Both the position numbers and the translations under genes were made by a program. Positions 16,444 to 25,517 of a DNA stretch of 64,000 nt are shown piece by piece. Below the pieces are notes generated by a model. That model had not been told where the DNA came from, did no database searches, and saw only the letters and a program-made list of their open reading frames with translations. Every line of letters begins with the position of its first letter. Within the stretch, counting starts at the first letter, position 1. Origin of the DNA: Chlamydia trachomatis (GTDB taxonomy: Bacteria > Chlamydiota > Chlamydiia > Chlamydiales > 2-12-FULL-49-11); NCBI GenBank assembly GCA_945872565.1, contig CAMBZN010000007.1, forward strand, positions 1-64,000, given 5' to 3'.

Positions 16444-16907
16444 GGGTCTAAAGTCAAAGGAATCGAACGATCTTCTATTAGTTGATTTGTCTCTTTATTA
16501 TATGTGGAAAAAATCACTTTGTGATTATAAACATGCACCTGTGATTGTTTTCCTTGCTCAGAGGTAAAGGATAGACTTATAGAAATGTCATTTTCGGAAA
16601 ATTCACTCTTGATCAAAAAACCCTTTAAGCTCTCATCTTGATTGATATGGGTGAGTAATCCTTTCACATAACCACCGATCATTTTATTTGCAGCCTCATC
16701 GGACAAAATGCCCTGATAATCTAAATCTAGGTATAATTTCTCAACTAAATTTTGATGATAAAATCCTCCAATTGATAGGATTTTCATTCGATCTATTAAG
16801 ATTGATTTTGCATAAATCTCCACACTTTTGTCACTTACAGCAACATATTCTGGAGGCTTTACACACATAGAAAAGATACAGGCAAAAATCAAGATAGCTT
16901 TACTCAT
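16434..16907 (-). CDS. Hypothetical secreted protein, paralogue of its upstream neighbour
   Basis: 157 residues with a signal sequence (about 1-15; a Cys follows in FSMC, a poor lipobox). The mature part aligns in order with the protein at 16923-17387: DKSVEIY versus DKAGVEIF near the N-terminus, KGFLIKSEF versus KPFLKDGVI in the middle, and KVIFSTYNKET versus KVTYSRFDKES near the end. So the two arose by tandem duplication. No known family. Shine-Dalgarno AAAGGAG; 15 nt after the upstream gene. Confidence 0.7.
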   Translation of the reverse strand: MSKAILIFACIFSMCVKPPEYVAVSDKSVEIYAKSILIDRMKILSIGGFYHQNLVEKLYLDLDYQGILSDEAANKMIGGYVKGLLTHINQDESLKGFLIKSEFSENDISISLSFTSEQGKQSQVHVYNHKVIFSTYNKETNQLIEDRSIPLTLDPYQ

Positions 16908-16922
16908 AGAAAAAAAACTCCT

Positions 16923-17387
16923 TTATTCATATTTTTCTTCATGTATTTTACATTGAACGCCAGATTCCTTATCAAAGCGGCTATAGGTTACTTTTCCATC
17001 AAGTAAGCTTACTGAGGCAACTGCATTAATGTCCCTTGCCCATTTGCGGAAAAAAATGGTGCATTCGATATTTTTTCTTTCAATGACCCCATCTTTTAAA
17101 AATGGCTTTATCTCAAAATTTTCACCTAAGGCCGTTGCGTACTTTTCTACAGCTGTATGCAATAAACTTCTTGCCGTCATCATATCAACCACTCTATCAC
17201 AAAAATAATCCGTGCCCACGCAATTGATTTTTTTTCCGTTATTTGCTTTGCAGCGAAAAATATTTAACTCATGTGTGTTAAGTAACTCTTCAAAAATCTC
17301 CACTCCCGCTTTGTCTAACATCGCTCTTGCTGGATATTGTTTACCTAAACACCCCGAAAGAAGTAAACATAAAAGTGCATATCTCAT
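16923..17387 (-). CDS. Putative lipoprotein, paralogue of its downstream neighbour
   Basis: 154 residues. The N-terminus MRYALLCLLLSGC is a short lipoprotein signal with a good lipobox (LSGC), predicting a lipid-modified Cys near residue 13. The mature part contains extra cysteines (in FRCK, NCVG, YFCD, IECT and QCKI) absent from its paralogue and possibly disulfide-bonded. No family recognised. It is the first gene of a two-gene unit. Confidence 0.7.
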   Translation of the reverse strand: MRYALLCLLLSGCLGKQYPARAMLDKAGVEIFEELLNTHELNIFRCKANNGKKINCVGTDYFCDRVVDMMTARSLLHTAVEKYATALGENFEIKPFLKDGVIERKNIECTIFFRKWARDINAVASVSLLDGKVTYSRFDKESGVQCKIHEEKYE

Positions 17388-17432
17388 AATTTAGATATAC
17401 ACCAAATCATTCTTTACGTATAGTTTCAATCT

Positions 17433-18749
17433 TCATTTAATCATGTTCTGCCAAGAACCATATTGTTCTCTTATCCTCCCCTTAGGAAAAGATAGTAAAA
17501 CGAGAAAAACACCCAAAATTATATGGATCAATACTTTATCAGAAAAAATCCAAGACAAAGCAACAAGTAAAACCCCCAAAAGAATATTCACAATTCTTAA
17601 AAGTCGAATTACTTCCGCAAGTGATAAAATTGCTATCACGATCACCAAAGCGCCTAAAAGATGATCAATATCGGCCATTTTCCCACTAAAAGCAAACAAA
17701 TAAGGACTAAGCATTAGTACAGCTCCAATCAATGCGCATAAAATTAAATTCCAGCGCAAAGTAGCCCCCCGACAAGTTCTTCGAAATATTTCCCCTATTT
17801 TTGCCTCTGCTACCGGACCTTTAAGGTCATCTTTTGTCCCACTAAGGTCACCCCCGTGCCAAAATGTTTTCCAAAAACCACCCCCTGCTTTATAGCTTTG
17901 ATGTAGAAATTGAAACACCGCAACTAGCTCATCCACTGCAAATACAATCATTGTCATCATCGCAAGAGCTGTGCAAAGGCATAAAAGACACCACTTTCCT
18001 ACGATCAATGGCTGTAAAATCACTAAAATAATACTCACACATCCAAGGGGCACAACCAGCAAAACAAACGCCACAACCATCCAAGGCATTGTTCTCCAAC
18101 GATTTTCTCCCCCCTTTAACCCAAGTAACACCTCTATTGTATAGGCAAAACATCCAAGACCTGCATCAGCTACGGGAAAATAGTTTGAAACTGTAGAGGT
18201 AATCACCCCTATAGTTTCATCGCCAAAAATAGGATCCCAAACACTGCTGATATACCCAAGCTGGTAAGCAGCAAGGTACCGAGAAATGAACATCCCTGTA
18301 ACACCAAGCACTATCACAGGCATCCTTTGACTCCAGGAGGAGGGGTTATAACTCCATCCTGACGGAATCTCATGACCTTTTGGCTCAACTTTTCCAGGAA
18401 TACCGGGAATAATGATAGAAAAAACGGTAAGCAATATTCCAACTACGGTATCATTTAAATACTCTACAGAAAGTTTAGCCCAAAAAAGTAATGGGGCAAA
18501 ATTCAACCAAAGACCTGCAAAACAAATGACCCATAGGCAGAAAAAACCGGCTCTAGTTGCCCTCCATGCAAAAAGGCAGCATAGGATAACAAGCAACCCT
18601 GTAAAGGTGTCACTAACGCTCATAAAATAGGTCTTGTAACCAAAAGCAACATGTGAAAACAGGAGCCAAACTCCCAGAAAAAGGCACACAAGCACCATCC
18701 AAGAGTTTTTATTGTGTTTTTCTTTAACAGGTTTTGCACATTCTTTCAT
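17433..18749 (-). CDS. VKOR-like multi-spanning membrane protein with SPW-type repeats
   Basis: 438 residues with about 10-12 hydrophobic segments. The middle part resembles vitamin K epoxide reductase: GLGCFAYTIE and PLGCVSI carry single cysteines and GKWCLLCL is the CxxC redox centre at the start of a helix. Flanking segments (SYNPSSWSQR, around residues 130-160, and similar turns) look like SPW-repeat membrane hairpins. VKOR-like proteins re-oxidise disulfide-forming partners in the periplasm; no DsbA-like partner is adjacent. The ATGA overlap with the upstream epimerase gene implies translational coupling. Confidence 0.75.
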   Translation of the reverse strand: MKECAKPVKEKHNKNSWMVLVCLFLGVWLLFSHVAFGYKTYFMSVSDTFTGLLVILCCLFAWRATRAGFFCLWVICFAGLWLNFAPLLFWAKLSVEYLNDTVVGILLTVFSIIIPGIPGKVEPKGHEIPSGWSYNPSSWSQRMPVIVLGVTGMFISRYLAAYQLGYISSVWDPIFGDETIGVITSTVSNYFPVADAGLGCFAYTIEVLLGLKGGENRWRTMPWMVVAFVLLVVPLGCVSIILVILQPLIVGKWCLLCLCTALAMMTMIVFAVDELVAVFQFLHQSYKAGGGFWKTFWHGGDLSGTKDDLKGPVAEAKIGEIFRRTCRGATLRWNLILCALIGAVLMLSPYLFAFSGKMADIDHLLGALVIVIAILSLAEVIRLLRIVNILLGVLLVALSWIFSDKVLIHIILGVFLVLLSFPKGRIREQYGSWQNMIK

Positions 18750-19882
18750 GACACTTTCCTATTGCAACCGCACTTATCAGCACTCTTTTTTTCCCTTGCT
18801 TGACTTTTAGCAAGTTTTCTTAATGCTTTAGGGATCTTTAAATTATTCTTTCTGTACCAACTAATTGGATTTTTTTGTAAATCTTTGCACATAAGAAACA
18901 AAGAATCCTCCAACTTATGAGTAGGTTCCCACTTAAAAGTTTTTTTAGCTTTGGAAATATTTAACTCATAGTTCTCATCAGCAAGAGGGATCATCCAAGG
19001 GCGGATAAAAGGCTTATCCACAAACGGTATATGACACAAAAAAAAGGCGCCTATCCTTGCAACTATTTTTGGAACCCTCAGCATCCAAATTTTTTTTCCA
19101 AACAATGCCTTTGAGATTTCATTTTGTAAAAACCTTGTGGAAAGGGTTACCTCCTCCCCCACAAGCGCTGTAACTTTTTTAGGAATTTCATTTCTCATAT
19201 CCACAGCTTTTTCTAAAATATCCACAAGATCATTCATATGCATAAAAGAGGCCCCAGCGTCCATATTCCCGGGAAAAAAGTGCGCTGTAAAGCTCTTTTC
19301 GTAAATTCTTTGTATTTGATTAGAAATTGGAATAGAGTGACAATCATCATCATAAACTCCAGCTATTCTCATAACTACTGTAGGGATATTTTTACTATAC
19401 TTTCTAATCACCTCCTCAGTCTCTATTTTCGACTTTGGATATGCCCAATTTCCATCTAGTTTTGATTCTTCGGAAATTTTTTCCCCAACCTTGCAAGTTT
19501 CATGAACAAGCATTGTAGAAGAGAAAATAAACTGCTCCACCTCAAAACCTTCAAGAGCTTTTAGGATATTTTTTGTCCCCTGGACAGTAATTTTATCATA
19601 TTTATCGTAATTTGGATCTTCAAAACTATAATAGGCAGCAAGGTGAACTACCGATGCTATTTTTTTTCCATAAAAAGCTTCAATATGTTTAAATGCTTGA
19701 TAGACACTTTCTTCTGAAGATACATCTAAAGGGACAAGCTCTTCATTTTCCGATGCATAAATTGCCTTCATTAATTCAAACCCAACAATCTGGTACTTAA
19801 GGCCCAACCGCTTTGCAAGTGCTGAACCAATTCTTCCTGCACTTCCTGTGATTAATACTAATTTTCTATCTGAATGATTCAT
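18746..19882 (-). CDS. NAD-dependent epimerase/dehydratase (extended SDR)
   Basis: 378 residues. The Rossmann motif is GSAGRIGSAL (GxxGxxG), HLAAYYS follows, the active-site Ser is in FSSTMLVH and the YxxxK pair is YPKSK. The C-terminal substrate domain is followed by a basic tail with Cys residues (SADKCGCNRK). Substrate unknown; nucleotide sugars are usual for the fold. It is coupled to the VKOR-like membrane gene by a 4-nt overlap, so a joint membrane-redox or lipid/sugar pathway is plausible but unproven. Shine-Dalgarno AAGGGAG. Confidence 0.88.
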   Translation of the reverse strand: MNHSDRKLVLITGSAGRIGSALAKRLGLKYQIVGFELMKAIYASENEELVPLDVSSEESVYQAFKHIEAFYGKKIASVVHLAAYYSFEDPNYDKYDKITVQGTKNILKALEGFEVEQFIFSSTMLVHETCKVGEKISEESKLDGNWAYPKSKIETEEVIRKYSKNIPTVVMRIAGVYDDDCHSIPISNQIQRIYEKSFTAHFFPGNMDAGASFMHMNDLVDILEKAVDMRNEIPKKVTALVGEEVTLSTRFLQNEISKALFGKKIWMLRVPKIVARIGAFFLCHIPFVDKPFIRPWMIPLADENYELNISKAKKTFKWEPTHKLEDSLFLMCKDLQKNPISWYRKNNLKIPKALRKLAKSQAREKKSADKCGCNRKVS

Positions 19883-19941
19883 AGACCGCTCCCTTTATTA
19901 TAAAGTTAACCTTAGATATGGGAGATTATTAGACAAGGAAA

Positions 19942-20511
19942 TTAAATAGGAGGGATGCCCCAGCTTTCAATCACTTGATTTCCATGCTCAAAGGATAAAA
20001 TAGAGTGCGTTCCAGTAAGTAATGAAAAATACATCCCATAAGATACGGGAAAACAAAGCCAGCGAGCTGCAAAAGCCCTTAAAAAATGGCCTGATGAAAA
20101 AATTGCAACCTTTCCATCTAACTTCAAAAGCTCACCGATCATTCGATCTGCCCGAGCTTCTACCTGATGAGAGGTTTCGCCATTTCTAGGATCTTTAGAA
20201 AAAACCATCCAACCTGGGTCTATCAAATGAATCTGTTCACTTGTCATTCCTTCATAGTCACCATAATTCCATTCAAGCAAATCACTTGAAATGGTTGCTT
20301 TGTCAAGTAAATGGCAAATTTCACATGTCTGCTTAGCTCTTATTAAAGGACTGCAATAGACAGTATCAAAATGGACATTCTTGATCTTTTGATACAACGC
20401 AATACATTCTTTTTTTCCATCTTCTGTAAGTGGGATGTCAGTAAGGCCAGTGTGGTGGCCTTTTTTGGACCATGCGGTTTCCCCGTGACGTATTAAATAT
20501 ATTTCTAACAT
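19942..20511 (-). CDS. Histidine phosphatase (phosphoglycerate-mutase-like)
   Basis: 189 residues. LIRHGETAW carries the nucleophilic His, SPLIRAKQT the phosphate-binding Arg, EWNYGDYEG the acid, and SSGHFLRAF the second catalytic His. Such cofactor-independent-looking small members act as sugar-phosphate or broad phosphatases; a true mutase would have a longer insert. The ATG at 20511 is preceded by AGAGG at 5 nt; a GTG two codons earlier is less likely. It lies 15 nt after the symporter gene and is likely in its operon. Confidence 0.9.
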   Translation of the reverse strand: MLEIYLIRHGETAWSKKGHHTGLTDIPLTEDGKKECIALYQKIKNVHFDTVYCSPLIRAKQTCEICHLLDKATISSDLLEWNYGDYEGMTSEQIHLIDPGWMVFSKDPRNGETSHQVEARADRMIGELLKLDGKVAIFSSGHFLRAFAARWLCFPVSYGMYFSLLTGTHSILSFEHGNQVIESWGIPPI

Positions 20512-20526
20512 AAGCACCTCTAAGGG

Positions 20527-21888
20527 TTACTGTGCATAGAATAGATTTAATAGGATAATAAAAATAACAACTGGAGCTAAATACCTAATAGTAAGCGAAA
20601 AAGTCCACCTAAACAATCGATGAGAGATAAGTTTGTTTGAAGTGCCTTGCTGAAGATGAGTCAAAAAATCCTCAAATGGGTTTTTCCAACCAACTAATAA
20701 TACAGCCCCAAGAGCGCCTAATGGGACGAGTATATTCACACAAACAAAACTTAAAACCACAAATAGGTTTGCTCCAAAAATGGTAAACCCTGATAAAACC
20801 CCAAATGATAAACCTACTGGAATTCCTAACAAAAGGACAAGAAAACTACAAATTGCAACCGCTTTATGTCTGGAATGCTTTTTATATTCTGTAAGGTAAG
20901 CTACAAAAGGTTCCATTGCAGAAATTTGAGAGGTAAGTCCTGCAAAAAAAATTAACGCAAAAAACAAAATTGCCAAAAATGACCCAAATTTCATCTTAGA
21001 AAAAAGTAGTGGTAAAGTTTGAAAAATTAACTCTGAGCCACTTGATGCATCAGCACCCATAGAAAAAACCACTGTGAAGATAGCAACCCCTGAAAGAAGA
21101 GAGACTGCAACAATTGCAATAGCTACTGGAATAGTGATTTGAAAAAGATTGTCTTTTTTTTGCAAATAACTTCCATAAGTGATCATAGTTCCTTGACCTA
21201 CCGATAGTGCAAAAAAAGCTTGGCCTAGCGCTAGCAGGACGACCTTACCGTTTAAAGCGCTCCAATCTGGAGAAAATAAAAATGACAACCCCTTACTAGA
21301 AAAGGGCATCAAGACCCCTACAAATGCCAAAAATAGGAGAAAAAAAAATAAAGTAGGCATTAAAATTTTGTTTGCGGCTTCAATCCCTTTTTGCACGCCC
21401 ATGTATAATATTCCCGCAGCAGTAAATATGAATCCTATTTGGCAACCTAGTGACCATGTAATACTTTCAAAACAGGATTCCCAAAAACTTTTTGCAGCAA
21501 GGGGGGTGGAAAAATTGGTAATATTTCCAGAAAGCGCCTCTAAAAGGTAACCTAATGTCCAGGAACAAACAACGCTATAAAAAACGCTAACTAAAAATCC
21601 TGTAACCACCTGAAGGGTTCCAACACCTTTCCAAAAGGGGCTCTTTCCTAATTTTTTAAAAGCTGCAGAGGGATTTGTTTGGGTTCTTCTTCCGATGACA
21701 ATTTCAGAAAGCATAATTGGCAAACTAATAAAAACTAGAAAAATACAAAACAGAATTACAAAAACTGCTCCACCGTTTTGGCCAACAATGTACGGAAATC
21801 TCCAAATGCTACCAAGACCCACTGCAGAACCAATTGCTGCCCACATAAACCCTAATTTTGACTTCCAATGCTCTCTTTCCACTACCAA
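20527..21888 (-). CDS. Sodium-dependent transporter, NSS (SNF) family
   Basis: About 453 residues with 11-12 transmembrane helices. The first helix has the family signature AAIGSAVGLGSIWRFPY, including the unwound sodium/substrate site, and NGGAVF follows. NSS carriers of bacteria import amino acids such as Trp, Tyr or Leu with sodium. I chose the TTG at 21888, which has AGAGG upstream and gives MVVEREHWKSKLGF; an upstream TTG at 21924 adds twelve residues across the divergent control region. It is divergent from umuD with 57 nt between starts. Confidence 0.92.
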   Translation of the reverse strand: MVVEREHWKSKLGFMWAAIGSAVGLGSIWRFPYIVGQNGGAVFVILFCIFLVFISLPIMLSEIVIGRRTQTNPSAAFKKLGKSPFWKGVGTLQVVTGFLVSVFYSVVCSWTLGYLLEALSGNITNFSTPLAAKSFWESCFESITWSLGCQIGFIFTAAGILYMGVQKGIEAANKILMPTLFFFLLFLAFVGVLMPFSSKGLSFLFSPDWSALNGKVVLLALGQAFFALSVGQGTMITYGSYLQKKDNLFQITIPVAIAIVAVSLLSGVAIFTVVFSMGADASSGSELIFQTLPLLFSKMKFGSFLAILFFALIFFAGLTSQISAMEPFVAYLTEYKKHSRHKAVAICSFLVLLLGIPVGLSFGVLSGFTIFGANLFVVLSFVCVNILVPLGALGAVLLVGWKNPFEDFLTHLQQGTSNKLISHRLFRWTFSLTIRYLAPVVIFIILLNLFYAQ

Positions 21889-21896
21889 ATAACCTC

Positions 21897-21912
21897 TACA
21901 ATATTGTACAAT
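21897..21912. promoter_or_regulatory. Overlapping palindromes in the NSS/umuD divergent control region
   Basis: TACAATATTGTA (21897-21908) is a perfect 12-bp palindrome and ATTGTACAAT (21903-21912) a perfect 10-bp one; they overlap. The first holds a TACAAT -10-like box on each strand. The position midway between the two starts suggests a shared operator or back-to-back promoter. It does not match the E. coli (CTGT-N8-ACAG) or Bacillus (GAAC-N4-GTTC) SOS boxes. Confidence 0.45.
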
Positions 21913-21945
21913 TACAAGACTCAAAAACCAAAAAAAATAGTATCT

Positions 21946-22356
21946 GTGAAAGAAACAATAATTACAAGTAATAGCTGCACAATTTTTGATAGTCCCATAG
22001 AGGCTGGATTTCCAAATATTGTTGATGGAGATCTCTCTTCAAGGCTTAATATAAATGATTATCTTATTGATAACAAAACCGCTACCTATTTTGTACGGGT
22101 TAAAGGAGATTCTATGCAGGGTGCTGGGATTTTTAATGGGGATATTTTAATTGTGGATCGCTCTAAAACAGTGGTTTCTGGTAAAATTATCATTGCTTGC
22201 ATCAATGGAGAATTCACCGTAAAGCGGTTGATTTTAAAAGACAAAAAAACGATCCTCTTTCCTGAAAACCCAAAATATACCCCTATCGAAATTACACAAG
22301 GGATGGATTTTGAAATATTTGGAGTGGTTACATATAATATCCACAAGCAATTATGA
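21946..22356 (+). CDS. umuD: UmuD-type S24 peptidase, polymerase V accessory subunit
   Basis: About 136 residues from a GTG start at 21946. The autocleavage site is the Ala-Gly in SPIEAGFPN. The catalytic Ser is in KGDSMQGAG and the catalytic Lys in EFTVKRL, as in UmuD/LexA. There is no N-terminal HTH domain, so it is UmuD and not LexA. On activation it would be cut to UmuD' and form polymerase V with the next gene product. It overlaps umuC by 4 nt (ATGA). No LexA gene is in this window, so its control is open. Confidence 0.9.
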   Translation: MKETIITSNSCTIFDSPIEAGFPNIVDGDLSSRLNINDYLIDNKTATYFVRVKGDSMQGAGIFNGDILIVDRSKTVVSGKIIIACINGEFTVKRLILKDKKTILFPENPKYTPIEITQGMDFEIFGVVTYNIHKQL

Positions 22357-23582
22357 GTATGATCTGCCTAATTGATTGTGATAATTTTTTTGCTTCGTGC
22401 GAGACGCTTTTTAACCCACAATACCGAAATAAGCCGTTGGTTGTGTGCTCAGGGGTAAATGGGATCATCATTGCAAGGTCAAAAGAGGCCAAAGCTTTAA
22501 ACATTCCTATGGGTGGAGCGTGCTTTGAATATAAATCTTTATTTGTAAAAGAAGATGTTATTGTAACTGGGACAAATTTTCCTTTATATTCTGATATTTC
22601 TAAACGGGTAAGAGAAACAGTTGCTACCTTTGGTTTAGAGATGTGTATTTACTCTATTGATGAAATGTTTTTAAAAATTCCAGAATCCCTTGTAAATGAT
22701 GACTTATTGAAAAAAATGCAAATGAAAATTAAACAGTGGGTAGGGATTGATGTTTCTATTGGTCTTTCAAAAACTAAAACTCTTGCTAAAATAGCCACCA
22801 AGCTAGCAAAAGGGTTGCCCGCTCATCGAAAAATTTTCCTTGATGATATTAATCGAACTTTAAAAACCTTTCCTGTAGAAGACGTTTGGGGAATCGGGAG
22901 GAAAAGTAAAAGTACACTCCATCTTAATCAATGCAAAAGCGCCCTTGACTTGCTCAATATAAGTGATGATTTTTTAAAGAAGCTTTTAGGGGTAAATGGT
23001 GGCCGAATTAAAAAGGAACTTGAGGGAGAAAATGCCCTTCCATTTTTTGATAAAGTAGTAGATCAATCCATGCAAATCACCAAAACATTTCCTTCAGAAA
23101 TCATCAACATCCAAATACTTAAAGAAACAGTTGCCACATTTATTTCTAGAGGGTGTGAAAAACTACGAAGACTGCATAAAAAAGCTGGCGGGTTAACTAT
23201 TTTTCTTCAGTCATCACGATTTAAAAAAAATCCCACCAATTTTGTTCGATCCTATACCTTAGATGAACCCTCGCATTACACCCCTGATTTTCTTCACCTT
23301 AAAGAAGAGGCTCTTTGTAAATTACGGGATGGGGATATTATTGTTAAACGTGCTGGTGTTTATTTCACTCTACTTACATGTGAAAAAATCACTCAAAAAA
23401 ATTTATTCACTCCCTTGAGCACCAAAAATCCCAAACTAATGGTTGCTCTAGATGAAATTAACGCCCAATTTGGACCTAAAGCAGTGAGATTTGCCTCAGA
23501 ACGATCTGCATTTGCTGAAAACGCACCTAGATCTCCCAGGTACACAACCAATTGGAGTGATGTAGTAGAAATATCTTTATAA
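22353..23582 (+). CDS. umuC: UmuC-type Y-family DNA polymerase
   Basis: 409 residues. Palm-domain motifs are LIDCDNFFASCE (first metal Asp), YSIDEMFLK (catalytic Asp-Glu) and GIGRKSKSTL (helix-hairpin-helix). The C-terminal segment with FGPKAVRFA and SPRYTTNW is the tail domain typical of UmuC rather than DinB. The product would be the error-prone translesion polymerase with UmuD'. Start at the ATG overlapping the umuD stop; a second ATG lies two codons later. Confidence 0.95.
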   Translation: MSMICLIDCDNFFASCETLFNPQYRNKPLVVCSGVNGIIIARSKEAKALNIPMGGACFEYKSLFVKEDVIVTGTNFPLYSDISKRVRETVATFGLEMCIYSIDEMFLKIPESLVNDDLLKKMQMKIKQWVGIDVSIGLSKTKTLAKIATKLAKGLPAHRKIFLDDINRTLKTFPVEDVWGIGRKSKSTLHLNQCKSALDLLNISDDFLKKLLGVNGGRIKKELEGENALPFFDKVVDQSMQITKTFPSEIINIQILKETVATFISRGCEKLRRLHKKAGGLTIFLQSSRFKKNPTNFVRSYTLDEPSHYTPDFLHLKEEALCKLRDGDIIVKRAGVYFTLLTCEKITQKNLFTPLSTKNPKLMVALDEINAQFGPKAVRFASERSAFAENAPRSPRYTTNWSDVVEISL

Positions 23583-23624
23583 AAATCACTATCGTTTTGA
23601 ACACTATTATGTTATTATATTAAT

Positions 23625-24041
23625 ATGAAATTTCCTGAAATTATTCTATCTCCTGAGGCTCAAGTGTTCTTTGACAGTTCGAAAATTTCCTTTTCGGGTG
23701 CCATTTTAGAAAAGGCCATCTGTCATTTACGCTCTAACCTTCACTGGGATTGTGGTTTATTTCTCCTATCTATTTTCAATATATTTATTGCAACGATAGA
23801 AACATTCATTCGGGCTATTATTTTTGCAATCACTGCCCTCTTTAATCACCCTCAAGAAAATGACGCTCTTTTTAATCTTATTTACTCAAGCAGCACCATC
23901 TATTTTTCCGCCAAATTTGTTGGCATGAGCCTTTTTAGAACCCAGCTTGATTACCAGACAATTCGCTTTAATGACCCTGTTCATATATTTACTACAAAAC
24001 ACTCGTATAAAATAAATGAAGTAGCCAAACGAACAAATTGA
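23625..24041 (+). CDS. Hypothetical membrane-associated protein
   Basis: 138 residues. A central hydrophobic region (about 43-72) could form one or two membrane segments; both ends are polar. No signal peptide, no family recognised. The ATG has no Shine-Dalgarno; the upstream TATTAT/TATATT runs lie 3-6 nt from it, but there is no matching -35 box at 16-18 nt. Its place after umuC looks incidental. Confidence 0.55.
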   Translation: MKFPEIILSPEAQVFFDSSKISFSGAILEKAICHLRSNLHWDCGLFLLSIFNIFIATIETFIRAIIFAITALFNHPQENDALFNLIYSSSTIYFSAKFVGMSLFRTQLDYQTIRFNDPVHIFTTKHSYKINEVAKRTN

Positions 24042-24049
24042 TTCTTATA

Positions 24050-24078
24050 TTGACTTTTAGCTGTAATTCTCGCAAAAT
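24050..24078 (+). promoter_or_regulatory. Promoter candidate for the APC permease
   Basis: TTGACT (24050-24055), 17 nt, CAAAAT (24073-24078). A start near 24085 leaves a leader of about 22 nt before the ATG at 24108. The -10 box is only 4 of 6. Confidence 0.4.
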
Positions 24079-24107
24079 AGTGCGATTTTTAAAAACAAGT
24101 GATTAAA

Positions 24108-25499
24108 ATGAATCAATCTAAAAAAAGCTTAACGATATTTTTATTGTTAATGATCAATTTAGCAACTGTATTAAGTGTTAGAAACTGGCCAATTACTGCT
24201 TTATATGGTTACACATCAGTGTTTTACCTACTTCTTTCCATGCTCTTTTTCTTTATCCCTTGCGCTCTTGTTTCAGCAGAGCTTGCAACCTTATTCCCTC
24301 AAAAAGGGGGGGTCTATATTTGGGTGAGAGAGGCCCTTGGTCACAGGCTGGGATTTGTTGCTGTGTGGTTACTTTGGGTAGAAAATATCGTCTTTTACCC
24401 GGCTATTCTTTCTTTTATCACCGCTGCGATTGCGTATGTATTTTTTCCTCACCTTTCTGATAATCCCCTATACACATGCTTTGGAGTGATTGCTGTATTT
24501 TGGACTCTTACATTGATTAATTTAAGAGGCATTAAGTTCACCGGGAGATTAAGCACATTTTGCGTAATCACAGGAACTTTTATCCCCACTGCTTTGATTT
24601 TAACCTTAGGTGGGGTGTGGGTGTTTTCAGCAAAACCATTGATGATTTCGTTACAATCAACCCCCTTTTTTCCTGATTTATCACAAATTTCTACATTTGC
24701 AGTTTTAACGGGGATTTTACTTAGCTTTGCTGGCCTTGAAATGCCTGCAGTTCATGCCGGCGACGTAGAAAATCCAAAAAAAAACTTTCCAATTGCCATT
24801 TTCTTATCGGCTGCCATAATCATGGTACTAACTGTACTGGGCACTCTTTGTATTGCAATAGCAGTTCCCCGAGAGCAGATAAGTTTAGTGTCAGGGACAA
24901 TTGAAGCTTTAAGTGTATTTTTACGACAATATCATTTAGGTTTTTTAACCCCATTATTTTCTCTATTGATTGCAATTGGCGCCTTAGGGGGCGTCTCAAA
25001 TTGGATTGTAGGACCTTGTAGGGGATTGCTCGCTGCAGGGGAAAAGGGTGATTTTCCCCCTTTTATGCAACAAACCAATGCACATGGGATGCCTGTTGTA
25101 TTAATGTCTATTCAAGGCATTATAGTCACCCTGTTATCTGTTTTATTTCTCCTTATGCCCGATGTAAGCGCCTCGTTTTGGATGATGACAGTCCTTGCTG
25201 CGCAGCTGTATATCTTAATGTATATCCTCCTATTTATTTCAGCAATTGTATTAAAGTATAAAAAAAGAGGCGCAGAAAGAGCCTATAGCGTCCCGGGCGG
25301 CTCTATTGGTATGTGGATAACAGCCGGTCTTGGGTTAATAGGTGTTACTTTTTCTTTTGTAATTGGGTTTTTCCCACCACCAGATGTAAAGGTTCAAAGC
25401 CTTACCTTTTTTACGTCCTTTTTAGGCGTTGGAATCACTTTGATGACATCCATCCCCTTTCTTATTTTTTCTATGAGAAAACCGCATTGGGGGAAATAA
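24108..25499 (+). CDS. APC-family amino acid permease (glutamate/GABA antiporter-like)
   Basis: 463 residues with 12 hydrophobic helices. The early TALYGYTSVFYLL and PQKGGVYIWVREALG (the conserved Gly-Gly-x-Y-x-W of helix 2-3), SFAGLEMPAVHAGDVENP (helix 6 region) and the long C-terminal helices are typical of GadC/YjeM-like APC carriers. The substrate is not readable. A GTG at 24099 is an alternative start that adds three residues. Confidence 0.88.
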   Translation: MNQSKKSLTIFLLLMINLATVLSVRNWPITALYGYTSVFYLLLSMLFFFIPCALVSAELATLFPQKGGVYIWVREALGHRLGFVAVWLLWVENIVFYPAILSFITAAIAYVFFPHLSDNPLYTCFGVIAVFWTLTLINLRGIKFTGRLSTFCVITGTFIPTALILTLGGVWVFSAKPLMISLQSTPFFPDLSQISTFAVLTGILLSFAGLEMPAVHAGDVENPKKNFPIAIFLSAAIIMVLTVLGTLCIAIAVPREQISLVSGTIEALSVFLRQYHLGFLTPLFSLLIAIGALGGVSNWIVGPCRGLLAAGEKGDFPPFMQQTNAHGMPVVLMSIQGIIVTLLSVLFLLMPDVSASFWMMTVLAAQLYILMYILLFISAIVLKYKKRGAERAYSVPGGSIGMWITAGLGLIGVTFSFVIGFFPPPDVKVQSLTFFTSFLGVGITLMTSIPFLIFSMRKPHWGK

Positions 25500-25517
25500 T
25501 TAGACCTCTTTTAAAAC

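Noticed and set aside
21897-21912. Palindrome upstream of umuD as a LexA SOS box
   Set aside because: It matches neither the E. coli nor the Bacillus consensus; kept only as an unassigned operator candidate.
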